Shown: positions 10,901-18,410 of the stretch, one piece after another
How positions within the stretch are numbered: the stretch's first letter is position 1
Layout of the letters: every line of letters starts with the position of its first letter
From: an uncultured Bacteroidales bacterium
GTDB taxonomy: Bacteria; Bacteroidota; Bacteroidia; Bacteroidales; Marinilabiliaceae
Direction: 5' to 3'
Length of the DNA stretch: 41,827 bases
NCBI GenBank assembly: GCA_945607565.1
Contig: CALYZD010000011.1
Span: forward strand, 1 to 41,827
Position numbers and translations under genes: made by a program
The notes under the pieces: generated by a model
The model's database searches: none
What the model was told of the DNA's origin: nothing
Seen by the model: only the letters and a program-made list of their open reading frames with translations

Positions 10901-11677
10901 TCGTATGGCAAACTGCTCTACTTCGGCACCGCCTCCGACGGCCGCGAAGCGTCGGGAGCCGACGCGCAGGTGCTGGTGGGCGGCGTGCCGCAGACCATCG
11001 ACAACGACACCGTGGGCCCCGACATCTGCGCGTGGATCAACTTCGAGAACTTCGTGAACGGCCAGACCGTGGGCAACACTCCGCGTCTGCACATCGACCT
11101 CTCGGACCCGAGCGGCATCAACACGGCCGGCGCCGGCGTGGGCCACGACATAGCGCTGATCATCAACGGCAACCGGGCATCGGCCACCGTGCTCAACAGC
11201 CTCTATGCCGGCGACAGCAGCTTCCGCAGCGGCAGCATCGACTACAACTTCGGCACGCTCGACGACGGCAGATACGAGGTCGAGATAAAGGCGTGGGACA
11301 ACATGAACAACTCGTCGTCGAAGACGCTCACGTTCTACGTCAGGGCCGACGCCTCCATCAGCTTCGAGAACGTCCGCATCTATCCGAACCCCTTCGGCGC
11401 ATCGGCAGGCAAGCTGACGCTCAGCTTCGAGCACAGCGCTCCGGGCGAAGTGCTCAACCTCGACATACGCCTCTTTTCACTCGGCGGCGGGTTGATGATA
11501 AGGAATTATATTACTACTATTGCCAGCCAGAATTCGGTGACGCCCATCGACCTCATGAGCGTCGACAGCCGGTTTGCGGCACTGCCGCACGGCGTCTATC
11601 TGCTGCAGGTGCGCGTCGACAACGGCAACGGCCGCAGCGGCGAAATCAACAAAAAAATAGTGGTGGCCGGACAATAA
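7937..11677 (+). CDS. porU: PorU, type IX secretion system sortase (C25 gingipain-like peptidase)
   Basis: PorU is the cell-surface transpeptidase of the T9SS: it removes the C-terminal sorting domain of exported proteins and attaches them to anionic lipopolysaccharide. A signal peptide covers about the first 18 residues. The caspase-like C25 domain carries both expected catalytic residues: His755 in LLNYVGHGSP and Cys789 in FITATCEFAPFD, 34 residues apart. The last 100 residues look like a T9SS C-terminal domain, with YPNPF, then LPHGVYLLQVRVDNG and a final KKIVVAGQ; in known PorU this domain is kept and binds PorV. Length is 1246 residues, somewhat longer than the Porphyromonas protein as I recall it. 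It is followed by porV after 88 bases and then ispF. A 1161-codon antisense frame exists over this gene and is a composition artefact. Confidence 0.95.
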   Translation: MHKTLSVLLMLASAATWAQTGTHKYNIDWQITPAAITFDGETGINDTLDIPFASHLIDCGEAFVELDTCNSVEAPQAFADTVLQLLPDGWRCFDSRIVCIRKKNLNHICVYPFFKDGSGRWRLASGYSLTTWGTAGVSPDAGPRPKDALSSVLAGGTWVKVRVESTGVKRIGYSTLASWGFADPTRVAVYGNGGKQLAYANSSMRPVDIAKLPVHHANNAIYFYARGTESWSYSKSSDFFSCTTHLYDTYAYYYITESDEPSAEPELIEAYKAGKVSEVYTDYDYYEHHEVNTTNIAGSGRELYGESFGSSTPRRTISFGLTGLEGETTAKIKAKVAATGSGMSNIAFAHNGSQLTSSDIAANSSDEAARSVTTSIVQFGTTSSRLDIDISYTPPSATSTAWLDYLTINAQVPLKMGSTKQLQFRKGDSFSGTDMVRFCISGATASTRVWKVGSCTAPVEMAGEITDGVFRFNAKCGSDNEFVAFDDNAQLEEPTFVGTVANQDLHAMPAVNYLIIAHPDFLTQAQELAELHRSAGRLSTAVATTEQIYNEYSSGTRDASAIRDFIRSIYLKADDGDADALKYVLLFGDGHYNNLAYGSTNPTNKIPTYESAQSLYLSSTYCTDDFYGFLDYYEGSSDLSARMDVAVGRMPVSTTEQADIVVQKSRNYMNGKAPGKWKKKAVFLADDGDTNEHVNYAELNAARVAKEHSDMDVERIYLDGYTVTTGATGKTYPQANTDLETAIANGIVLLNYVGHGSPRALSAELVVTLQSVRRWTNADKLFFFITATCEFAPFDAGNTSAGEYALLNANGGCISILSTTRLVYGDRSYQFNSNIFNKLFSADTLGHAYTYGDALLDAKIKAGGSSNTLKYVYLGDPALAPPLNTYTIVTDSINGEAYDESTEPIAPLRINSIVGSVRDADGNVATDFDGQIDLSLFDKERTVNTLGNEGPAFSYTAYADKLYTGTVDVSGGRFGMELLLSKNSSYETSYGKLLYFGTASDGREASGADAQVLVGGVPQTIDNDTVGPDICAWINFENFVNGQTVGNTPRLHIDLSDPSGINTAGAGVGHDIALIINGNRASATVLNSLYAGDSSFRSGSIDYNFGTLDDGRYEVEIKAWDNMNNSSSKTLTFYVRADASISFENVRIYPNPFGASAGKLTLSFEHSAPGEVLNLDIRLFSLGGGLMIRNYITTIASQNSVTPIDLMSVDSRFAALPHGVYLLQVRVDNGNGRSGEINKKIVVAGQ

Positions 11678-11752
11678 AAAGAACATCCTGAAAGTTTTCC
11701 CGTGTGTGGCCGGAAACGGCGCGCATCGGAAACGAACCATAAAAAAACAATA

Positions 11753-11764
11753 TCGATATATCGA
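11753..11764. repeat. Perfect 12-bp palindrome immediately before the porV start codon
   Basis: TCGATATATCGA reads the same on both strands and ends one base before the porV ATG at 11766, where ribosome contact would occur. It may be chance, or it may affect translation. Confidence 0.5.
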
Positions 11765-11765
11765 C

Positions 11766-12908
11766 ATGAAGAGAACAACCAAAGCCATTGCAATCGCGAT
11801 GCTTGCTCTGCCGTGGACGGCAGCGGCACAAGACAGCAACAACCCCATCAATACCGTAGTCCCGTTCCTCAACATCTCGCCCGAATCGCGCGGAAGCGGC
11901 ATGGGCGACGCCGGAGTGGCCACCCTGCCCGACATCAATTCGCAGCACTGGAACCCGGCCAAATACGCCTTCATGACAAGCAAGGCCGGAGCGTCGTTCT
12001 CGGTCACGCCGTGGCTCAGGCAGCTGGTGAGCGACATCAACCTGTTCTACGTGGCCGGATACTACCGCATCAACAAGCGGAGCACGGCAAGCGCATCGCT
12101 CCGCTACTTTTCGCTGGGCGAAATCACCTATATCGACGAGATGGGCAACGAGCTCTACACCGGCGATCCCAACGAATTTGCCATCGACGCGGCCTATTCG
12201 CTGATGCTCTCCAAGAGCTTCTCGGGCGCCATTGCGCTGCGCTACATCCGCTCCGACATGGGCTCGAGCACCACCGAGAGCGGCGAAGACCTGGTGCCGG
12301 GCAACGCCTTTGCGGCCGACGTGGCTTTCTACTTCAAGAAGAACATCGCCATCGATCGCAATCGGGCCGACATCATGGCGGGCATCAACATTTCGAACAT
12401 CGGCTCCAAGATCAGCTACGACGAGGGTACGACCGAGGAATTCCTGCCGGCCAATCTGCGCATCGGCGCCGGAATAATGTATGAGATTGACCGCTACAAC
12501 AAGATTGGCGCCACCATCGAGTTCAACAAACTGCTGGTGCCCACGCCCGACCGCGGCGAGGACGGCTCGATGGACTATGAGGAATGTCATGACTACCGCA
12601 GCACGTCAGTGCCGGCGTCAATCTTCAAGTCGTTTGGCGATGCGCCGGGCGGTGCCAAGGAGGAACTGCGCGAGATCACCATCGGCGGCGGCCTCGAATA
12701 TGTATACAACGACATGTTCTCGCTCCGGGGCGGATACTTCCACGAAAACGAATACAAAGGCAACCGCAAGTACGCCACGGCCGGTGTCGGCATCAAATAT
12801 CAGATGCTCAACGTCGAAGCCAGCTACCTGATAGCCACGCAGAGCAACAGCGCACTGGCCAACACCATCCGCATCACCGTGGGCTTCGACCTCGGGAAAA
12901 TACTCTAA
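11766..12908 (+). CDS. porV: PorV (LptO), outer-membrane beta-barrel of the type IX secretion system
   Basis: PorV is an outer-membrane barrel of the FadL-like fold that receives T9SS substrates from the translocon and presents them to PorU. The chosen start gives MKRTTKAIAIAMLALPWTAAAQ, a clean signal peptide; the frame is open 20 codons upstream but that stretch is not signal-like. The mature start INTVVPFLNISPESRGSGMGDAGVA and SQHWNPAKYAF are typical of the PorV family, and the rest alternates short strands and ends in aromatic-rich barrel strands (VGFDLGKIL). Length is 380 residues. It follows porU by 88 bases and precedes ispF by 13 bases, so the three are probably cotranscribed. Confidence 0.95.
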   Translation: MKRTTKAIAIAMLALPWTAAAQDSNNPINTVVPFLNISPESRGSGMGDAGVATLPDINSQHWNPAKYAFMTSKAGASFSVTPWLRQLVSDINLFYVAGYYRINKRSTASASLRYFSLGEITYIDEMGNELYTGDPNEFAIDAAYSLMLSKSFSGAIALRYIRSDMGSSTTESGEDLVPGNAFAADVAFYFKKNIAIDRNRADIMAGINISNIGSKISYDEGTTEEFLPANLRIGAGIMYEIDRYNKIGATIEFNKLLVPTPDRGEDGSMDYEECHDYRSTSVPASIFKSFGDAPGGAKEELREITIGGGLEYVYNDMFSLRGGYFHENEYKGNRKYATAGVGIKYQMLNVEASYLIATQSNSALANTIRITVGFDLGKIL

Positions 12909-12921
12909 CCGCCCGACTGCC

Positions 12922-13407
12922 ATGAACATCAACGACATCAGAATAGGATACGGATACGACGTCCACCGGCTCGACGACGGGCTGCCGCTGTGGCTGGGCG
13001 GAGTCAGGATAGAGCACACGCGAGGCTGCGTGGCGCACTCCGACGGCGACGTGCTGCTGCACGCCATCTGCGACGCCATTCTCGGCGCGGCCGCCATGCG
13101 CGACATCGGCCACCACTTCCCCGACAGCGACGACCGCTACAAAGGCATCGACAGCAAAATACTGCTGCGCAGGACAATAGAGACAGTAGCCGCCAAGGGA
13201 TACGCCGTCGGCAACATCGACTCGACCATATCCATGCAGCGCCCCAAACTGAAAGACTACATCCCGCTGATGCAGCAGACCATTGCCGACACCATCGGGA
13301 TAGACGCCGACCGCGTGTCGGTCAAGGCCACGACCACCGAACGCCTCGGCTTCGAGGGCGACGAGTCGGGAGTGTCGGCATCGGCCGTGGTGCTGCTGAC
13401 CAGATGA
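12922..13407 (+). CDS. ispF: 2-C-methyl-D-erythritol 2,4-cyclodiphosphate synthase IspF
   Basis: IspF closes the diphosphate ring to form MEcPP in the non-mevalonate isoprenoid pathway, acting as a cytosolic trimer with a divalent metal. The metal ligands are visible as D13 and H15 (GYDVH) and H47, and the conserved HSDGD, HHFPDSD and KATTTERLGF motifs are all present. At 161 residues it is the usual length. It starts 13 bases after porV. As I recall, the same porU-porV-ispF order occurs in Porphyromonas gingivalis; there is no obvious functional link between isoprenoid synthesis and T9SS. Confidence 0.97.
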   Translation: MNINDIRIGYGYDVHRLDDGLPLWLGGVRIEHTRGCVAHSDGDVLLHAICDAILGAAAMRDIGHHFPDSDDRYKGIDSKILLRRTIETVAAKGYAVGNIDSTISMQRPKLKDYIPLMQQTIADTIGIDADRVSVKATTTERLGFEGDESGVSASAVVLLTR

Positions 13408-13533
13408 GACACGGCGCCCGCCATCGGCCTTTTGCCGGAGAGGGAGGATGCACTGGCAGACTGCAAGCGCAGACGTCGATTTTGCATCAATCCGACATCC
13501 GACGTTGAGCAAAAAACACTATTATTGCATTCC

Positions 13534-13578
13534 GATGCACGCCGGCACACACCGCAATGCGCTCCATGCGCGTGCATC
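13534..13578. repeat. Inverted repeat upstream of kdsB
   Basis: GATGCACGC (13534-13542) and GCGTGCATC (13570-13578) are perfect 9-bp arms around a 27-base loop, 22 bases before the kdsB ATG. The core GATGCA/TGCATC also occurs twice more between 13440 and 13495. The 193-base gap between ispF and kdsB shows no clear TAnnTTTG promoter. Confidence 0.45.
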
Positions 13579-13600
13579 GTGACCAAAACACCGGAACACA

Positions 13601-14362
13601 ATGAACGAATTTGACGAGATTGTCGGGATAATTCCGGCACGATACGCTTCGAGCCGATTCCCCGGCAAACCGCTGGCCGACATCGGCGGCAAACCGATGA
13701 TAAGGCGCGTGTGCGAACAGGCAAGCCAGGTGCTGGCCACCACCTATGTGGCCACCGACGACGACCGCATTGCCGACGCCGTCAGAGCCTTTGGCGGCCG
13801 CGTAGTGATGACCTCGGCCGACCACCAGAGCGGCACCGACCGCTGCGCCGAAGCCCTGACCAGAATAGAGGCGGCCGAAGGGCGCAAGTTCAAGGCCGTC
13901 ATCAACATACAGGGCGACGAGCCTTTCATCCGCCCCGAACAGATTGCACTGCTGTGCAGCGCGTTCGACTCGGCGTCGACCGAGATTGCGACGCTGGTCA
14001 AGCCGGTCGACAACAGCGCCGACCTCTTCAACCCCAACAAGCCCAAAGTGGTGGTGTCGGCCGACGGCGCCGCGCTCTACTTCAGCCGCTCGCCCATTCC
14101 CTATCTGCGCGGAGTGGACGAGAGCCAATGGCATCTGCGCCACAGATTCTACAACCACATCGGGCTCTATGGCTACCGCGCCGACATCCTGCCGGCCATC
14201 ACGCGGATGAAGCGCGGGGTGCTTGAGCAGTGCGAATCGCTCGAACAGCTCAGATGGCTCGAAAACGGATGTCGCATCGCGGTGCTCGAAACCAGGCTCG
14301 AAAGCATCAGCATCGACACCCCCGACGACCTGAAGGCGCTGGTCGATAGAGGATTAATCTAA
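13601..14362 (+). CDS. kdsB: 3-deoxy-manno-octulosonate cytidylyltransferase KdsB
   Basis: KdsB makes CMP-Kdo from CTP and Kdo, activating the first sugar of the lipopolysaccharide core. The N-terminal nucleotide-binding motif IIPARYASSRFPGKPLADI (about residues 10-28) is characteristic, with the later VATDDDRI, INIQGDEPFI and FNHIGLYGYR-type stretch (here YNHIGLYGYR) in family order. Length is 253 residues, normal. It is followed after 31 bases by an ACP-phosphodiesterase-like gene. The product fits with lptB and the GT9 enzyme elsewhere in this window as parts of lipopolysaccharide synthesis and export. Confidence 0.96.
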   Translation: MNEFDEIVGIIPARYASSRFPGKPLADIGGKPMIRRVCEQASQVLATTYVATDDDRIADAVRAFGGRVVMTSADHQSGTDRCAEALTRIEAAEGRKFKAVINIQGDEPFIRPEQIALLCSAFDSASTEIATLVKPVDNSADLFNPNKPKVVVSADGAALYFSRSPIPYLRGVDESQWHLRHRFYNHIGLYGYRADILPAITRMKRGVLEQCESLEQLRWLENGCRIAVLETRLESISIDTPDDLKALVDRGLI

Positions 14363-14393
14363 AAAAAAAGATAAAAGAAACGAGGCCCGGAAG

Positions 14394-14990
14394 ATGAACT
14401 ATTTGGCACATTTGGCGCTGTCGCACGACAATTCGGATGTCATGCTGGGCAACTTCATTGGCGATTTCGTCAAGGGAAGCAACTATTCGCGCTACTCGCC
14501 AAGCGTGCGCCAAGGCATTCTGCTCCACCGCAAGATAGACGCCTTCACCGACGCCCACCCGGTAGTCAGGGCCAGCTGCGAACTGCTGAAAGACACCTAC
14601 GGGAGATATGCGGGGATAATCGTGGACATGTTCTACGACCACTTTCTGGCACTCAACTGGGACACCTACCACAAGTCGATGCCGCTCAGCCGCTTTGTGA
14701 GCAAGACGCATCGCGTGCTGATGTTCAACTACTTCCGCCTACCCAACGAAGTCAAGAGCATGCTGCCGTTCCTCATCAAGAGCCGGCGGCTCGAAAACTA
14801 TGCCAACCTTGCGGGCCTGGCCCGCGCGCTCAACATAATGGCGCGGCACACGTCGCTGCCCAACAACACCGGCGAGGCCATCCGCTGCCTCAACGAAAAC
14901 TACATCCTCTTCGGCGACCACTTCGGCGAATTCTTCCCGCAGGTGACGGCCATGGTCGACGAGGAGCTCAAGGGCGTGGGCGAAAAGTAG
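14394..14990 (+). CDS. Acyl-carrier-protein phosphodiesterase family protein (AcpH-like)
   Basis: The N-terminus MNYLAHLALS, then GNFIGDFVKG and GILLHRKIDAFTDAHP, match the AcpH/ACP phosphodiesterase family (HD-like fold). In Escherichia coli AcpH removes the 4'-phosphopantetheine group from acyl carrier protein. Histidine and aspartate residues in HLA, GDF, HRKIDAFTD and DMFYDHFLA are the likely metal ligands by family analogy. Length is 198 residues. It follows kdsB by 31 bases and its last 23 bases overlap the convergent prmC gene. I cannot confirm activity from the sequence; Bacteroidota members are mostly untested as far as I know. Confidence 0.85.
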   Translation: MNYLAHLALSHDNSDVMLGNFIGDFVKGSNYSRYSPSVRQGILLHRKIDAFTDAHPVVRASCELLKDTYGRYAGIIVDMFYDHFLALNWDTYHKSMPLSRFVSKTHRVLMFNYFRLPNEVKSMLPFLIKSRRLENYANLAGLARALNIMARHTSLPNNTGEAIRCLNENYILFGDHFGEFFPQVTAMVDEELKGVGEK

Positions 14991-15852
14991 CCCTCAGCAT
15001 CCTGTCCTTGCCCCAGAAATCCTTGCGAAGCTCCACATTTTCGAAGCCCGTGTCGGCCAGCAGACGCGCCGCCTGCGGGCCGTAAGCCTCATTGATTTCG
15101 AAAAAGAGCGACCCGCCCGGCGCAAGCAGTCCGGCGACGCAGCGGCGCGCTATGACGCGGTAGAAGAGCAGCGGGTCGGAGTCGGGGACGAAAAGCGCCA
15201 GGTGCGGCTCGTGCTCCACGACGTTGGCGCTCATGGCGCCCATCTCGCGGCGGCAGATGTAGGGCGGATTGCTGACCACCACATCGTAGGGCGCGCCGGG
15301 AACATCGCCGCTGAGAATGTCGGCCTCGAACCACGCCACCGGCAGCCCGTGGGCATCGGCATTGGCACGCGCCACAGCCAGAGCGTCGGCCGACACGTCG
15401 CAGCCCGACACCCGCAGTTGCGCGCGCTCGGCCTTGAGGCTGACGGCTATGCAGCCGCTGCCCGTGCCCACGTCGAGCACCGATAGGGCGCGCCCGCCGG
15501 CCTCGGCCGCCACCCACGCCACCAGTTCCTGCGTCTCGGGCCGCGGGATGAGCACCGACGGACTGACGGCGAACCGGCGTCCGGCAAAGACCACGGAGCC
15601 GGTCACGTATTGCAGCGGCTCGCCGGCCGCGATGCGCCGCCCGGCCTGCATCAGCCGCTCGCAGTCGGACGCGGACACAGCGTCGGCAAGGCGCAGAGCT
15701 ACCTCGGTGGGCGTCAGGCCAAGCAGGTCTTCGACAAGAATCTGCGCCATGCAGCGCGCCTCGGCGGCGCCATAGACGGGCTCGAAGCGCTGCGCCAGCT
15801 CGCGGCGCACAGCTGCCAAGTTAGGAAGTGACGGCTTCTGTTCTATTGACAT
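14968..15852 (-). CDS. prmC: Peptide chain release factor N5-glutamine methyltransferase PrmC
   Basis: PrmC methylates the glutamine of the GGQ motif in release factors RF1 and RF2 with S-adenosylmethionine. The SAM-binding VLDVGTGSGCIAVSLK is followed by SNPPYICRREM, with the diagnostic NPPY at residues 195-198, and the C-terminal GGSLFFEINEAYG is typical. An N-terminal helical domain of about 85 residues precedes the Rossmann fold. Length is 294 residues. A strong promoter lies just upstream with its -33 inside the divergent ribD gene. Its 3' end overlaps the ACP-phosphodiesterase-like gene by 23 bases, with no terminator between them. Confidence 0.95.
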   Translation of the reverse strand: MSIEQKPSLPNLAAVRRELAQRFEPVYGAAEARCMAQILVEDLLGLTPTEVALRLADAVSASDCERLMQAGRRIAAGEPLQYVTGSVVFAGRRFAVSPSVLIPRPETQELVAWVAAEAGGRALSVLDVGTGSGCIAVSLKAERAQLRVSGCDVSADALAVARANADAHGLPVAWFEADILSGDVPGAPYDVVVSNPPYICRREMGAMSANVVEHEPHLALFVPDSDPLLFYRVIARRCVAGLLAPGGSLFFEINEAYGPQAARLLADTGFENVELRKDFWGKDRMLRATFRPRP

Positions 15853-15875
15853 TTTTTAATAACTTCGTGGTCATG

Positions 15876-15906
15876 CAAAAATAACAGCTATGACCACAGA
15901 ATCAAA
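15876..15906 (-). promoter_or_regulatory. prmC promoter (consensus match)
   Basis: The minus strand reads TTTG (15906-15903), a 19-base spacer, then TATTTTTG (15883-15876): an exact match to the Bacteroidota consensus at both elements. Transcription would start near 15869, about 17 bases before the prmC ATG. The -33 element lies inside the first codons of the divergent ribD gene. Confidence 0.75.
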
Positions 15907-16936
15907 CATCCACACCCCATTCATGCAGCGATGCCTGCAGCTGGCCGAGTGCGGCCGCGGCCTGACCTACCCCAACCCGATGGTGGGCTGCGTGATAGTC
16001 TGCGACGGCGTCATCATAGGCGAGGGCTACCACGTCAGGGCAGGGATGCCGCATGCCGAGGTGAACGCCATCCGCAGCGTGCGGCGCAGGGAGCTGCTGA
16101 GCCGGAGCACGCTCTACGTCAGCCTTGAGCCGTGCGCCCACTTCGGACGCACGCCGCCATGCGCCGGCCTTATCATCGACAGCCACATCCCGCACGTGGT
16201 CGTCGGCTGCGTCGACTCGTTTGCGCAGGTGTCGGGGCGCGGCATCAGGATGCTGACGGAGGCCGGCGTCAAGGTCGAGGTCGGGATTCTGTCGGACGAG
16301 GCGCGACGGCTCAACGGGCGCTTCTTCACCTTCAACGAGCTGCACCGGCCCTATGTGGTGCTCAAATGGGCGCAGTCGCTCGACGGATTCATCGACGAGA
16401 TGCGCGACATCAGCACGCCGCCCGCATGGCTGACCAACGGCCTGTCGCGCACCATGGTCCACAGGCAGCGCACGCAGGAGCAGGCCATCATGGTGGGCAC
16501 CAACACGGCCCTGTTCGACGACCCGCAGCTGACCGCACGCCTCTGGCACGGCAACCAGCCCCTGCGCGTGGTGCTCGACAACCGTCTGCGCCTGCCGGCC
16601 TCCACACGCCTGCTTGCCGACGGCGGCCGCACGCTGGTAATCAACAGCATCAGGCAATGCACCGAAGGCAACGTCGAATATGCCCGCACCGACTTCGGCA
16701 GCAATCTGGCCCACAACGTAGCCGAGCTGCTCTACGAACGCGGCATCCAGTCGGTAGTGGTGGAAGGCGGGCGCCGGACGCTGCAGACATTCATCGACGC
16801 CGGACTCTGGGACGAGGCCTACGTCTACTACGGCAGCCGCACGCTGACCGAGGGCATCGAAGCGCCCCGTCTGCGCGCCACGCCGGCCGAGATACGCACG
16901 CTGGGCGAGGTCAGACTTGCAGTCTTCAAACGATAA
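15890..16936 (+). CDS. ribD: Bifunctional riboflavin deaminase/reductase RibD
   Basis: RibD carries out the second and third steps of riboflavin synthesis: deamination of the pyrimidine and NADPH-dependent reduction of the ribosyl group. The N-terminal deaminase half has zinc ligands H55 and E57 in PHAEVNAI and C82/C91 in EPCAHFGRTPPC. The C-terminal reductase half begins near residue 155 with YVVLKWAQSLDGFI and includes QEQAIMVGTNTALFDDPQLT and VVEGGRRTLQTFI. Length is 348 residues, typical for the fused enzyme. It is divergent from prmC with a 37-base gap, and it leads into cls after 6 bases, an operon partner with no metabolic link that I can see. Confidence 0.96.
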   Translation: MTTESNIHTPFMQRCLQLAECGRGLTYPNPMVGCVIVCDGVIIGEGYHVRAGMPHAEVNAIRSVRRRELLSRSTLYVSLEPCAHFGRTPPCAGLIIDSHIPHVVVGCVDSFAQVSGRGIRMLTEAGVKVEVGILSDEARRLNGRFFTFNELHRPYVVLKWAQSLDGFIDEMRDISTPPAWLTNGLSRTMVHRQRTQEQAIMVGTNTALFDDPQLTARLWHGNQPLRVVLDNRLRLPASTRLLADGGRTLVINSIRQCTEGNVEYARTDFGSNLAHNVAELLYERGIQSVVVEGGRRTLQTFIDAGLWDEAYVYYGSRTLTEGIEAPRLRATPAEIRTLGEVRLAVFKR

Positions 16937-16942
16937 CGCGCC

Positions 16943-18403
16943 ATGGATGCCACGCCCGACACTCTGACCCTTGTGTGGGAGATTCTGAAGGCAGCCTACG
17001 CCGTCAGCATCGGCGTCATACTGCTGATAATCATCCTCGAAAACCGGAACCCCATCCGGACCATCACTTGGATTGTGGTGCTGCTCACACTGCCCGGCAT
17101 CGGCATCCTGTTCTACATCTTCTTCGGCCAGAAAATCAGACAGCGCAAACGCCACAAGCACAAGAGCCTGAAGAACGACCTCGAACTGAAAGAGCGCTCC
17201 AAGTCGGGCCTGAGCACCGGCGGCGACCCGCACCGCAACGACACCGTCGACGAGCACATCCACACCGTGCTGATGCTCAAGCGCAACTCCGACGCCCTGC
17301 TGACGCGCAACAACACCGTCGACCTCATCACCGAAGGCCGCGAGATGCTCGAAATGATTCTGCAAGCCATCGAGGGCGCGCAGAGCTTCATCCACATCGA
17401 ATACTACATCTTTGCCGACGACGAGGCCGGACGCCGCGTGGCCGACGCCCTCGAACGCAAGGCCGACGCCGGCATCGAAGTCCGCATGCTGGTCGACGAC
17501 GTGGGCAGCTGGGAACTGCCGTCGGCCTTCTTCGACGAGATGAAGCGTCACAACGTGATGATAGACAGCTTTCTGCCCGTCCGCTTTCCCAAATTCACGG
17601 GGCACGTCAACTATCGCAACCATCGCAAGATTGTCATCGTCGACGGGCAGGTGGCCTTCGTCGGCGGCATGAACATGGCGCAGCGCTACGTCGACGGCGG
17701 CAAGACCTTCGGCCACTGGCACGACACCCACCTGCGCATCAAGGGCGACGCCATCAACTTCATCCAGTCGGTCTTTGCCTACGACTGGTACATGATGAAG
17801 CGCGAGGAACTGAGCGAGAATAAATATTTCCCCAGACACCACACATCGGCCAGCGGGACGGCCCTTCAGGTGGCGTCGAGCGGCCCCGACGCCAAGTGGC
17901 CGGCCATCATGATGGGCATGTTCAGCATCATATCGCGCGCACGCCACCACGTCTACATCACCACGCCCTATCTGATGCCCGGCGAGACCATCCTGACCGC
18001 CCTCAAAGCCGCGGCCATGGGCGGCGTCGACGTGCGCATCATCATCCCGCAGAAAAGCGACTCGTGGATAGCCGACCACTGCTCCAAATCCTACGTCAAG
18101 GAACTGCTCGAAGCCAACATCAGGGTCTACCTCTATCAGGACGGATTCCTGCACGGCAAGACGCTCGAAGCCGACCGCACGGCGGCCATCGTGGGCTCGG
18201 CCAACATGGATTTCCGCAGCTTTGAACAGAACTTCGAACTGAGCGCGTTCATCTACGACCGCGACGTCGCGCAGCGGCTCTTCGCACGGTTCGAGAGCGA
18301 CTTCGAGCGCGCACAGCTCATAACGGCCAAGGCATGGAAGCACCGGCCGTTCATGCAGAGAGCCAAGGAATCGTTTGCACGAGTGCTTAGCCCACTTTTA
18401 TAG
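16943..18403 (+). CDS. cls: Cardiolipin synthase (phospholipase D family)
   Basis: This enzyme joins two phosphatidylglycerol molecules into cardiolipin at the inner membrane. Two N-terminal membrane helices (about residues 10-30 and 37-57, ending ILFYIFFGQ) are followed by two HKD motifs: HRKIVIVDGQVAFVGGMN in the first half and HGKTLEADRTAAIVGSANMD in the second. It is 486 residues, normal for bacterial Cls. It starts 6 bases after ribD and ends 7 bases before the metallopeptidase gene, so the three appear cotranscribed. Confidence 0.95.
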   Translation: MDATPDTLTLVWEILKAAYAVSIGVILLIIILENRNPIRTITWIVVLLTLPGIGILFYIFFGQKIRQRKRHKHKSLKNDLELKERSKSGLSTGGDPHRNDTVDEHIHTVLMLKRNSDALLTRNNTVDLITEGREMLEMILQAIEGAQSFIHIEYYIFADDEAGRRVADALERKADAGIEVRMLVDDVGSWELPSAFFDEMKRHNVMIDSFLPVRFPKFTGHVNYRNHRKIVIVDGQVAFVGGMNMAQRYVDGGKTFGHWHDTHLRIKGDAINFIQSVFAYDWYMMKREELSENKYFPRHHTSASGTALQVASSGPDAKWPAIMMGMFSIISRARHHVYITTPYLMPGETILTALKAAAMGGVDVRIIIPQKSDSWIADHCSKSYVKELLEANIRVYLYQDGFLHGKTLEADRTAAIVGSANMDFRSFEQNFELSAFIYDRDVAQRLFARFESDFERAQLITAKAWKHRPFMQRAKESFARVLSPLL

Positions 18404-18410
18404 CAACGTA

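Noticed and set aside
7949-11434. A 1161-codon open frame opposite porU
   Set aside because: PorU is supported by its signal peptide, catalytic residues and C-terminal domain. The antisense translation has no motif and biased composition.
15902-18343. An 813-codon open frame opposite ribD and cls
   Set aside because: It spans two well-supported genes and their intergenic gap, which a real gene would not do here; its composition matches codon-bias artefacts.
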